This document shows positions 17,340 through 25,231 of a stretch of DNA of 64,000 bases, piece after piece. A program made the translations under genes and the position numbers. Every line of letters begins with the position of its first letter. The stretch's first letter is position 1. A model generated the notes under the pieces. That model saw only the letters and a program-made list of their open reading frames with translations, was not told the origin of the DNA and made no database searches. The DNA comes from Hymenobacter cyanobacteriorum (lineage in GTDB: Bacteria; Bacteroidota; Bacteroidia; Cytophagales; Hymenobacteraceae): assembly GCF_022631375.1 (NCBI RefSeq), contig NZ_JALBGC010000005.1:124001-188000 (forward strand), read 5' to 3'.

Positions 17340-17744
17340 ATGCCGGAACCCATCGACAAAATAGCCTGGCTGCACCTGCACAATGGCCAAATTCTGAGCA
17401 CCCGCAGCCATGGCAAAGACCGGTACTACCTGCCCGGCGGCAAGCGCGAAACCGGCGAAACCGACCAGCAAACCCTGCTGCGCGAAATCGCGGAAGAGCT
17501 GACTGTGGCCCTCGACCCGGCCAGCCTGGAATATGCCGGTACCTTCGAAGCGCCCGCCCATGGCCACCCGGCCGGCGTGCTCGTGCGCATGACGTGCTAC
17601 TACGCCCGCTACACCGGCACGCTGCAGCCGGCCGCCGAAATTGCCGAAATAGTGTGGCTGAGCTACCGCCACCGGGCGCAGGTTTCGGCCGTCGACCAGC
17701 TGATTTTTGACTGGCTGCAAGGGCAGGGCATGCTAGCCGAATAG
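17340..17744 (+). CDS. Nudix hydrolase
   Basis: 134-residue cytosolic hydrolase of nucleoside-diphosphate-linked compounds. The Nudix box GX5EX7REUXEE is complete as GKRETGETDQQTLLREIAEE (about residues 39-58), with the metal-binding Glu residues present. The substrate cannot be read from sequence; length and the FEAPAHGHPAGVLVRMTCYYA stretch resemble small MutT-like members. It sits 18 bases after the barrel gene. Confidence 0.9.
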   Translation: MPEPIDKIAWLHLHNGQILSTRSHGKDRYYLPGGKRETGETDQQTLLREIAEELTVALDPASLEYAGTFEAPAHGHPAGVLVRMTCYYARYTGTLQPAAEIAEIVWLSYRHRAQVSAVDQLIFDWLQGQGMLAE

Positions 17745-17844
17745 GGCAGGGGAGAGGCTGAGCCGCAACCAATTCGCGGAACGGCAGTAAAAACGGATGC
17801 CGCCCGGCTACCTGGCTTGCTGGCTGGCCCAACCAACTCTTCCC

Positions 17845-19188
17845 ATGACATCGACGAACAAACCCGCCCTGCTGCTGGCCGGCCTGGGCCTGCTGGCCGC
17901 CTGCAGCGGCCCCAGCAAACAGGAAAAACAGGAAGCCGCCGCCAACACGCCCGCCCAGACCGTGGAAACGCCCGCCGCCGACTCGGTGCACCTGCCCGCG
18001 CCCTACGCCACCAAGTCCACCACCAACCGCGTCAACATTCAGCCCTGGCCGGCCGGCAAAACGCCGGTTGCGCCCGCTGGTTTCACCGTAACGGAGTACG
18101 CCGGCAACTTCGAAAGCCCGCGCTGGATGTACGTGCTGCCCAACGGCGACGTGCTGGTGGCCGAAGCCAATACCATCCCGATGAGCACGGCCAAAAAGGT
18201 TGTAGCTGAGCTCAAGCTCGATAAGTCCCGCTCGCTGCGCGACCGCAGCGCCAACCGCATCACGCTGCTGCGCGACACCAACAAGGACGGCAAGCCCGAC
18301 CTGCGCACCACCTTCCTCACCCAGGGCCTCAGCCAGCCGTTTGGCATGCTGGTGATTGGCAACTACTTCTACGTGGCCAATACCGATGGCGTGCTGCGCT
18401 ACCCCTACCAGCCCGGTGCCACCAAAATCACGGGCGACGGCCAGCGCATCCTCGGCCTGCCCAAGGGCGGCTATAACAACCATTGGACCCGCAACCTGCT
18501 GGCCAATGCCGATGGCTCCAAAATCTACGTCACCGTGGGTTCGGGCTCAAACGTGCAGGAGCACGGGGCCGAAAACGAAGTGCGCCGCGCCAACATTCTC
18601 GAAATAAACCCCGACGGCACCGGCGAGAAAGTATACGCCAGCGGCCTGCGCAACCCCATCGGCCTGCAGTGGCAGCCTGGCACCGGCAAGCTCTGGACCG
18701 TGGTGAACGAGCGCGACGAGCTGGGCGACGAGCTGGTGCCCGACTACTTCACCAGCGTGCGCGAAGGCGGTTTCTACGGCTGGCCCTACTCGTACTTCGG
18801 CCCGAACGAGGAGCCCCGCCGCAAAAACGAGCGGCCCGACCTCGTCAAGAAAACCCTGGTGCCCGATGTACCGCTTGGGGCCCACGTGGCCGCGCTGGGC
18901 CTCGCGTTCTATGACAAAACGGCTTTCCCGGCCAAGTACCACAACGGCGCCTTCATCGGCGAGCACGGTTCCTGGAACCGCACGCAGTTCTCGGGCTATA
19001 AAGTGGTATTTGTGCCCTTCGCCAACGGCAAGCCTGGCAAGCCGGAAGATTTTCTAACTGGCTTTCTGGCCGGCGGCGACTCGAAGGACGCTTACGGCCG
19101 CCCCGTGGGCGTGGCCACCCTGCCCGATGGCTCGCTGCTGGTGGCCGACGACGCAGCCGACCGCCTCTGGCGCGTGAGTGCCCGCTAG
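17845..19188 (+). CDS. PQQ-type sugar dehydrogenase-like lipoprotein
   Basis: 447-residue lipoprotein; the lipobox is LLAACSG. The mature protein is a six-bladed beta-propeller of the soluble glucose dehydrogenase/L-sorbosone dehydrogenase family, which oxidise sugars with PQQ. Family signatures are GFTVTEYAGNFESPRWMYVLP, YVTVGSGSNVQEHGAENEVRRANI, YASGLRNPIGLQW, GGFYGWPYSYFG, GEHGSWNRTQFSGYKVVFVPF and GDSKDAYGRPVGVATLPDGSLLVADD. Whether PQQ is bound or made in this organism is not shown here. The start at 17845 is chosen for the lipoprotein signal. Confidence 0.88.
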   Translation: MTSTNKPALLLAGLGLLAACSGPSKQEKQEAAANTPAQTVETPAADSVHLPAPYATKSTTNRVNIQPWPAGKTPVAPAGFTVTEYAGNFESPRWMYVLPNGDVLVAEANTIPMSTAKKVVAELKLDKSRSLRDRSANRITLLRDTNKDGKPDLRTTFLTQGLSQPFGMLVIGNYFYVANTDGVLRYPYQPGATKITGDGQRILGLPKGGYNNHWTRNLLANADGSKIYVTVGSGSNVQEHGAENEVRRANILEINPDGTGEKVYASGLRNPIGLQWQPGTGKLWTVVNERDELGDELVPDYFTSVREGGFYGWPYSYFGPNEEPRRKNERPDLVKKTLVPDVPLGAHVAALGLAFYDKTAFPAKYHNGAFIGEHGSWNRTQFSGYKVVFVPFANGKPGKPEDFLTGFLAGGDSKDAYGRPVGVATLPDGSLLVADDAADRLWRVSAR

Positions 19189-19219
19189 TCGCCGGGCAGC
19201 TTTGGGTTAAGCCAGCGGC

Positions 19220-21208
19220 TCAGCGCACCACCTCCACCCAGCCTTTGTAGGTGGTGCCATCGGCCAGGCGGCAGAGGTAATAGTACATGCCCGGAGCCGC
19301 GTCCAAGCCGAATTCGTTGTGGTAGTCAGCCGACTCGTACACCCGGCCACCCCAGCGGTTGAACACCGTGAGGGCCGTGCGCGGGTGGCGGGCCAGGTTC
19401 TCAATTTTGAACACGTCGTTGAACCCGTCGCTGTTGGGCGTGATGATGTTGTAGAAATACAGGCAGGAATTGTCGGGGCTGATGCTGAGGGCGCTAACCC
19501 GGCACATTACCGCTAGGCTGTTCTCAACTCGCAACGTTGCGGTGGCCCCCGGGGTAATATCCACTACCACCGCCTGGGTGCCCTGCCCGCTGATGATGGT
19601 CCCGTTGGTAATGGTCCACTGGTACGCGCCCGGTGGGCCCGCCACCGAGTAGCTGAGGCCGGTGTTGGCCGTTCGGCAAAAAGTGCGCGGCCCCACAATA
19701 ACCGGCCCCGCCGCCACCGTCACGGCTTGCGTGGCGGGGGCGGTAAGGCAGCCGCTGGCCGATACGCCGCGCGCCGAAACCGACTTCAGCCCGCTTTCCT
19801 GCCAGCGCACGCGTACGCTCGGGCCGGTGGCTGCCCCCACCAGTTCGCCGCCGGTCACGTTCCATTGGTAGCGGCTCAGGGCGGGGCTCACCACCCGGTA
19901 GTTGGCTTCGGTTTGGTTGCACAGCAGCGAATCGCCGCGAATAGTGGTAGGCGGCTGCGCATTGCTGGTCACGGTGATGCGTAATACTTCGACTATCGTT
20001 TTGCGATTGCAGACGTCGTCGCTGGCGCTGAGCACCACATCGTAGGGAGTGGCGCGGGCAACGCCGCACCCGGCCACGAGGCGGAACGTGCCGGATGCCG
20101 TACCAATGCCCGTCACATTGACCACGCCTATCGACCGGTCGCCGTTGTTCACGCCCGGGTTGCCATTAAATGTTGCCTCAATTGCCCCGGGGCCATCAAG
20201 CAGCGCACTGCCTACCGTTAGGGTCAGGGCCTGGCGGTCGGGGTCGGTTGCGGTAATGTCGAAGGCCAGCGTTTGCCCTTCGCTTATCACAAAGTCTTTG
20301 TGCGCCAGCGTGGCCGCCGAAAACTGCGGTGCCTGGTTGGCCGTGAGCGTGCAGGCCCGAACCGTTACCTGAATATCGCGCCGAACTTTGCCCAGCAGGA
20401 TTTCCCGGCCGTTCACGGTGCGGTATTCGGCCACATCAATTGCCAGCAGAAAGAGGCCCTGGCGCTGGCTCACGTAGCGCGCCAGGCCAGTAAGCGGGTT
20501 CAGTTCGATGTAGCCCGTGCTGCCAAAAGGTTGCGTTTCGCTGAAGCCCGGTGCGTAGCTGATGGGCGCGCCCGCGCCGGAATTCGGCACGGCAAAGCTG
20601 TAGCTGAGGCGGTCGCCATCGGCATCGACGGCGTTGTTCAATATCGCGCTGGTATCGCCCAGGCAAATCAGGTCAACCGCATCGGCCGAAAACGTGGGCG
20701 ACGAATTGGGCAGCGTGGGCGGTGTGATGTCAACCCCCAGCAGCATAGGCTGGTTTCCGGGATTGTTGATGTTGGTGATGCCGGTAGTGCGCGCACTGGC
20801 ATCGTAAGTGGCCTGGTAGCCTTCGCGCACGGCCGGCAGGTTCACGGTAATTGTGTAGATGCGCAATTCCACTTCCGGCACCTGCACTCCACCGCAGCTC
20901 AGCACAGGCGGCGGAGTCACGCCCGTCGCGCTGTTGTAAGCCACGGTTTGGTCGGCCAGCACCGGAAAGCCGCTCGCCGCATCTTTCGAACTAACCGTAA
21001 TATGTCCGGTAGCGCCCAGCGGGGTTTGCGCGCGCAGGTAAACGCGCGCCATGATTTCGTAGCGATAAGGCGTACTCTGGGGGCCGTTGGCATCCAGGTA
21101 CCGGTAGCTTAGCTCGCCGCCTACCAGGTGCGAGGCAGTGGCCGGCAAGCTGCTAGCCAGCAGCCAGCAAAGCAAGAGCAACAGGCTGCGGAGTACGGAA
21201 ACTGGCAT
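19220..21208 (-). CDS. T9SS type B-sorted cell-surface protein with gliding-motility C-terminal domain
   Basis: 662-residue exported protein with a signal peptide (to about PATASH). The mature start HLVGGELSYRYLDANGPQ is typical of large Bacteroidota adhesin-like proteins. The middle has Ig- and PKD-like modules (for example SYSVAGPPGAYQWTITNGTI). The last about 80 residues (CLYFYNIITPNSDGFNDVF, LTVFNRWGGRVYES, GMYYYLCRLADG, YKGWVEVVR) are the gliding-motility-associated C-terminal domain, a type B secretion tail for T9SS. The likely role is in adhesion or surface coating. The start at 21208 is chosen for the signal peptide. Confidence 0.9.
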   Translation of the reverse strand: MPVSVLRSLLLLLCWLLASSLPATASHLVGGELSYRYLDANGPQSTPYRYEIMARVYLRAQTPLGATGHITVSSKDAASGFPVLADQTVAYNSATGVTPPPVLSCGGVQVPEVELRIYTITVNLPAVREGYQATYDASARTTGITNINNPGNQPMLLGVDITPPTLPNSSPTFSADAVDLICLGDTSAILNNAVDADGDRLSYSFAVPNSGAGAPISYAPGFSETQPFGSTGYIELNPLTGLARYVSQRQGLFLLAIDVAEYRTVNGREILLGKVRRDIQVTVRACTLTANQAPQFSAATLAHKDFVISEGQTLAFDITATDPDRQALTLTVGSALLDGPGAIEATFNGNPGVNNGDRSIGVVNVTGIGTASGTFRLVAGCGVARATPYDVVLSASDDVCNRKTIVEVLRITVTSNAQPPTTIRGDSLLCNQTEANYRVVSPALSRYQWNVTGGELVGAATGPSVRVRWQESGLKSVSARGVSASGCLTAPATQAVTVAAGPVIVGPRTFCRTANTGLSYSVAGPPGAYQWTITNGTIISGQGTQAVVVDITPGATATLRVENSLAVMCRVSALSISPDNSCLYFYNIITPNSDGFNDVFKIENLARHPRTALTVFNRWGGRVYESADYHNEFGLDAAPGMYYYLCRLADGTTYKGWVEVVR

Positions 21209-21461
21209 CGGACAAAGGGGGAAGAAGGGAAGGGGCTGTGCTACGTATTTCGAAGATAGGCAATGGCGGCCTGGCATACGTCCTCACGCACAACTCGTGG
21301 GGCCGAAGAAAAAGGTTGGCCGAGGCCGACAGGAAAGCCCCGTGCCTGCTTGCGGCACTGGCGGTTGCGAAACAACCTTTCCCGGGTGCCGGCGGTATTA
21401 GCCGGGCTGTCATTCACGGCCAGGCCTCAGCCTGCTCACTTATGTATTCCCGTAACCTGCT

Positions 21462-22409
21462 ATGCCGGCTTCCTCTTCTTTTGCATCGGCTCAGGCCCGC
21501 CCGGTTGCTCCCATCGTTGTGGCCGGCGCTACCGGCGACCTTGGTTTTCGCATTGCGCAGGCCCTGTTGCAGCGCGGGGCCACCGTGCGTGCGCTCGTGC
21601 GCCCCGGCAACCACAAGCCCGCAGCAACGGCTTTGCAGGACCTGGGGGCCGAAATGGTCGAAGTCGATTTCAACAGCGTCACGGCCCTCACCAAAGCCTG
21701 CGCGGGCGCAGCCTGCGTCGTTTCCGCGCTTTCGGGCCTGCGCGAGGTGATTGTGGACACCCAGAAACGCCTGCTCGATGCCGCCGTGGCCGCCAGCGTG
21801 CCCCGGTTCATTCCCTCCGATTTCTGCATCGACTATACCCACCTGCCCGCTGGCAGCAACCGCAACCTCGACCTGCGCCGCGAGTTCAACCAACGCCTCG
21901 ACCAAGCCCCTATTCAAGCCACGTCCATCCTCAATGGCATGTTCACCGACCTGCTCACCGGGCAGGCCCCGGTGGTATTGTTCGGGCTGAAGCGCGTGCT
22001 CTACTACGGCAGCACCGACCAGCCGCTCGACTTCACGACCATCGCCAACACGGCCGAGTTCACGGCCGCCGCCGCCCTCGACCCCACCACGCCCCGTTAC
22101 CTGCGCGTAGCCGGCGAAGTAGCCACCGTGCGCGGCCTGCAAAAAGCCGCTACCGAAGCCACCGGCCAGGCCTTCGGGCTACTGCGGGTAGGAGGGCTGT
22201 GGGTGCTGGGTACACTCATCAACGTGACCAAAGCCCTGATGCCCAGTAGCGATGACGTGTTTCCGCCCTGGCAGGGCATGCAGTACCTGCACAACATGTT
22301 CACGGGCTTGCCCAAGCTGAATCCGCTCGACAATAGCCGATACCCCGAAATCCGGTGGACGCCGGTGCGCGAGGTGCTGGCCGCCCGCCGCTCAGAACCT
22401 GCGGCCTGA
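21462..22409 (+). CDS. NmrA-like NAD(P)-binding protein
   Basis: 315-residue atypical short-chain dehydrogenase of the NmrA/isoflavone-reductase type. The Rossmann motif is VVAGATGDLGFRIAQALLQRG (about residues 18-38), followed by VRALVRPG, the position that usually recognises NADP. VPRFIPSDFCIDY matches the NmrA-family SDF/F-x-P motif. These proteins act as redox sensors or reductases; the specific role is unknown. A single gene followed by a strong terminator. Confidence 0.86.
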   Translation: MPASSSFASAQARPVAPIVVAGATGDLGFRIAQALLQRGATVRALVRPGNHKPAATALQDLGAEMVEVDFNSVTALTKACAGAACVVSALSGLREVIVDTQKRLLDAAVAASVPRFIPSDFCIDYTHLPAGSNRNLDLRREFNQRLDQAPIQATSILNGMFTDLLTGQAPVVLFGLKRVLYYGSTDQPLDFTTIANTAEFTAAAALDPTTPRYLRVAGEVATVRGLQKAATEATGQAFGLLRVGGLWVLGTLINVTKALMPSSDDVFPPWQGMQYLHNMFTGLPKLNPLDNSRYPEIRWTPVREVLAARRSEPAA

Positions 22410-22420
22410 CGATTCGGAGC

Positions 22421-22455
22421 AAAAAAAAGGGCTGCCAAGTGGCAGCCCTTTTTCT
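22421..22455 (+). terminator. Terminator between convergent genes
   Basis: AAAGGGCTGCC and GGCAGCCCTTT pair around AAGT, flanked by A and T runs, so it can serve both the NmrA-like gene and the convergent T9SS gene. Confidence 0.93.
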
Positions 22456-22500
22456 CAATAATACACTGCGTAGCCGCTACAGGCTATGCCAGCAGATGCG

Positions 22501-23148
22501 TTATTCTACCACTAGGCGGGTCGTCTGCGTCAGGTCAGCCGTTTTCAGCTGCACCAGGTAGATGCCGGGGGCCACGCCAGCCAGCGAAAGCTGCTGCTCG
22601 CGGGCGCCTGCTGCCTGAAATACAGGAGCGAGTGCCTGCACACGCTGGCCCAGCAGGTTCTGCACTTCAATAACCGCATTGCTGGCAGCCGGCAGTTCGT
22701 AGGCTACCCGCAGCGAGCCGCTGGCGGGGTTGGGGGCCAGGGCCATTTTCAGGATGGCATCGTTGCTCGACTTAGCAGCGGCGGCTACCGTAAACGAATA
22801 AACGCCGGTCTGGTCGTTGAACTTGATGAGGTAACGACCGGCCGTTACCGGAATGTTGGGGCCGTTCTGGGTGCTGCCAGTTCCGGTAGGGAAGGTATTG
22901 GCACCCCAGCTCACCGTCCAGTCATTATTAGCCCGGAACTTGGCTTCGCCCGCGGTCAGGGTCATGGTATAGGCCCAGTCGTGGCCGCCTGCCACCGTGC
23001 GCGTCATGCCGGTTTCCGTGGTCCAGGCGCCTGGAGTAGCGGTACCAATGATGCCAATGGAGGTGTAATTGGTGGTTTGTGCCATCGACATGGTAGCCGA
23101 GAGCAGGAATGCCAGCAGAGCGCTGAGCTTAAGCGTAGAAATTTTCAT
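22501..23148 (-). CDS. T9SS type A-sorted protein with SusE/F-like domain
   Basis: 215-residue exported protein with a signal peptide ending SMAQ. Residues about 25-125 (SIGIIGTATPGAWTTETGM, EAKFRANNDWTVSWG, GRYLIKFNDQTGVYSF) match the carbohydrate-binding-like SusE/SusF repeat domain. The last about 75 residues (LAPNPASGSLRVAYELP through GIYLVQLKTADLTQTTRLVVE) are a T9SS type A sorting tail. It probably binds a glycan at the surface, but no enzyme or SusCD pair is adjacent. Confidence 0.9.
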   Translation of the reverse strand: MKISTLKLSALLAFLLSATMSMAQTTNYTSIGIIGTATPGAWTTETGMTRTVAGGHDWAYTMTLTAGEAKFRANNDWTVSWGANTFPTGTGSTQNGPNIPVTAGRYLIKFNDQTGVYSFTVAAAAKSSNDAILKMALAPNPASGSLRVAYELPAASNAVIEVQNLLGQRVQALAPVFQAAGAREQQLSLAGVAPGIYLVQLKTADLTQTTRLVVE

Positions 23149-23511
23149 CTTGGGTAAGGTTGAAAAATGAGTGATGGGAATTATGATTCGAAAATACTGC
23201 TTGCCGAATGATTTTCAAATGAAAAAGCCCTTTCAGCTAGTTGTTTTTCAATTAAATTCGGAATTTTCCGCGTGCAATCCATTGCTCATTTGCTGTGCAA
23301 TCAATTGCACGCAGGCAATCGGTTTATGTGAGTGACGAAGAATAGTTAGTGCGAAACCCAGACCTCCGGCTGCACCTTCTGCCTTACGGCTGCTGCCTTC
23401 ACATTTCCATCGCCCGCCCGCTGCCCGCGCCGCCAAGAGAAACTGAGGCTTCTGCGTAACTTAGCTTTAGAAGCGGCATCGTTTCACTTCGTCACTCAGT
23501 ATCTGCCAATC
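23149..23511. other. Intergenic region with a GTGCAAT inverted repeat
   Basis: Upstream region shared by the leftward T9SS gene and the rightward toxin-antitoxin pair. It is AT-rich near the T9SS gene. At 23270-23312 GCGTGCAAT faces ATTGCACGC, with further TGCAAT/TGTGCAAT copies between, which could be a regulator site. No credible gene is seen in it. Confidence 0.5.
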
Positions 23512-23754
23512 ATGACTACCACCCTCGTCTTAGAACCCACTAACGATTCCGACCTGCACTTGCTGCTGAGTCTGGCGCGGCGGTTGGGCGTGAAAGCTAC
23601 TACTACGCCTCCGGTCACTGCTATTTCCGAGGAAGAGCGGCGGCAGCGCTTTTTAGCGCTAGCAGGTTCCTGGCAATCCGACGAAAGCGGGGATGAAATC
23701 AATAAGATGCTGATGGAATCGCGGCACTTCCGCGACCGCGATATAGAGTTATGA
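23512..23754 (+). CDS. Putative antitoxin of a PIN toxin pair
   Basis: 80-residue acidic protein directly upstream of, and overlapping by four bases (ATGA), a PIN-domain toxin. The N-terminal part (TTTLVLEPTNDSDLHLLLSLARRLGVK) looks like a short DNA-binding/dimerisation segment, and the C-terminal part (QSDESGDEINKMLMESRHFRDRDIEL) looks like the toxin-neutralising tail with the common MLMESRHFRDR ending. The assignment rests mainly on position and on this tail. Confidence 0.8.
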   Translation: MTTTLVLEPTNDSDLHLLLSLARRLGVKATTTPPVTAISEEERRQRFLALAGSWQSDESGDEINKMLMESRHFRDRDIEL

Positions 23755-24167
23755 GCTACTATTTGCTTGATACCAACATATGCATTCATTTTACCAAAAA
23801 CGAATACGGCATTGTCGAAAAGCTAGATAATATCGGTTTCGATAATTGCTTCATCAGTGAGCTGACCATTGCCGAAATGTTGTACGGCGTGGCCAACAGC
23901 GCCCCAACAAAGCAGGCTGCCAACCGGTTGGCACTAAATGGGCTGCGCACCGCCTTTGAAGGCCACATTTTGCTTATTGCGGACTGCTTCGAACACTACG
24001 CCGCCGAGAAAACCCGCCTACGCCGCGCCGGCCGCCCCGTCGATGATTTCGACCTGATGATAGGATGCACCGCCATCCGGCACGGCCTCACCCTCGTCAC
24101 GCGCAACACTCGCCACTTTGCCGACATATCCGGCTTGGTGCAGGAAAACTGGATTGACAATCCGTAA
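23751..24167 (+). CDS. VapC-type PIN-domain toxin
   Basis: 138-residue PIN-fold endoribonuclease, the toxin half of a type II toxin-antitoxin module. Acidic active-site residues are visible in YLLDTNICIHF (Asp7), ELTIAEMLYGV (Glu), DDFDLMIGCTAI (Asp) and TRNTRHFADI (the usual N/D-x-F end). VapC enzymes cut tRNA or rRNA; the target here is unknown. It is translationally coupled to the antitoxin and followed by a GC-rich tandem repeat. Confidence 0.9.
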   Translation: MSYYLLDTNICIHFTKNEYGIVEKLDNIGFDNCFISELTIAEMLYGVANSAPTKQAANRLALNGLRTAFEGHILLIADCFEHYAAEKTRLRRAGRPVDDFDLMIGCTAIRHGLTLVTRNTRHFADISGLVQENWIDNP

Positions 24168-24168
24168 T

Positions 24169-24392
24169 CCCCCGCCCGCTGCCCCGCCGCTAGAACGATA
24201 CTACAGCTTCTCTCCAACGGCAACGCCTCACCCCGCCCGCTGCCCCGCCGTTAGAACGATACACCAGCTTCTCTCCAACGGCCCCAACCACCCCCCGTCC
24301 GCTGCCCTCGCCGCTAGAACGATACCACAGCTTCTCTCCAATGCCCCCGCCTCAACCACCCCCCGCCCGCCGCCCCCGCCGCTGAAGAAAAG
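24169..24392. repeat. About 61-bp tandem repeat, three copies plus a partial fourth
   Basis: Each unit begins CCCCGCCCGCTGCCCCGCCG, continues TAGAACGATACYACAGCTTC, then TCTCCAACGGC and a C/A-rich spacer. Copies start near 24169, 24230 and 24290; a fourth breaks off after CCGCCGCTGAAG near 24385. Spacers differ in length and sequence more than the core. It starts right after the PIN toxin stop codon and ends where the AT-rich accessory segment begins. Confidence 0.88.
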
Positions 24393-24448
24393 GGGGTTTC
24401 TTAGGTAGCTTGCTATGTGTCGCTGTTATCCCGGGTTATGTAACATTC

Positions 24449-25231
24449 TTACGGGAGTGTGAATTCAGTATATTGGCAGTATTCAAAGTCTGCAATGTGA
24501 GAAAGAAATTGCGTTAAATCGACAGACATAGATTGGCTTTGCTCATCAGGATTTCTTATGAAATAGACGTCTACTTTATTCATATGATTAGTGGCGTCCA
24601 TGATACTGACAGGAGTTTTTGGACCTTTTCTTGGGCTTTGCAATACACCATTTTCAATATCTATAGCTTCAATATGCTTCTCGTATTCCCTAAACATCTC
24701 CGCGTTTAAATCAAGTCCATCAAATCCCGACTCTTGTATTTTGAACGCAACCTCATCTTTATTATAGCATACAATGCAAATATATTTTAGTTGCTCTACA
24801 TCTTTGTACTTGTCTTTGAAGACATGCAAAGGAATTGACGAAGATATTTTGCTTATTGTATCCTTAATTTTTTCGTTAATTCCACCCTCATTAAGGCCTG
24901 CATCGATAGCTGATAAACTGCTTTTTAGCTCAATCATTATAAAATATAATGTTGTGCAAGAGAATATGGCTATAGTCTTGTCAACTGTCTTGACACCAGG
25001 AGGTAAAGAGAAAATGCAGTCCTCTACTTCTGTATCAATAAGCCAAGATATACTATCCTGACCTTTCTTGCAGACAGGAACATTTTCAAATTTTACTTTT
25101 CTTAATTTGGCTGTCTTCTTTCTTTCCTCTATTTCCACATCCGAATCATAATGAGTAAGGGGCATTATGAATTCAGAACTCTTCATCAAATCCTGAACTC
25201 GATTTCGATTTTGCAAAAACTTATTAATCAT
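24449..25231 (-). CDS. Putative PD-(D/E)XK nuclease-like partner of an AAA ATPase
   Basis: 260-residue protein that I do not recognise as a named family. Residues 84-103 read as an Asp, a hydrophobic strand, then LYFIMIELKSS; Asp84, Glu101 and Lys103 fit the D-x(n)-E-x-K active site of PD-(D/E)XK nucleases. The rest is mixed alpha/beta, with no membrane segment and no Cys cluster. It overlaps the upstream ATPase gene by four bases (ATGA), so the two are translated together. The gene is far more AT-rich than the surrounding chromosome, suggesting horizontal transfer. The nuclease call is inference from one motif. Confidence 0.7.
   Translation of the reverse strand: MINKFLQNRNRVQDLMKSSEFIMPLTHYDSDVEIEERKKTAKLRKVKFENVPVCKKGQDSISWLIDTEVEDCIFSLPPGVKTVDKTIAIFSCTTLYFIMIELKSSLSAIDAGLNEGGINEKIKDTISKISSSIPLHVFKDKYKDVEQLKYICIVCYNKDEVAFKIQESGFDGLDLNAEMFREYEKHIEAIDIENGVLQSPRKGPKTPVSIMDATNHMNKVDVYFIRNPDEQSQSMSVDLTQFLSHIADFEYCQYTEFTLP

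Noticed and set aside
24169..24392. Possible CRISPR array
   Set aside because: Repeat unit about 61 bp with diverged, unequal spacers and GC-rich low-complexity flanks, only three copies, no cas genes beyond a solo Cas4-like protein 5 kb away.
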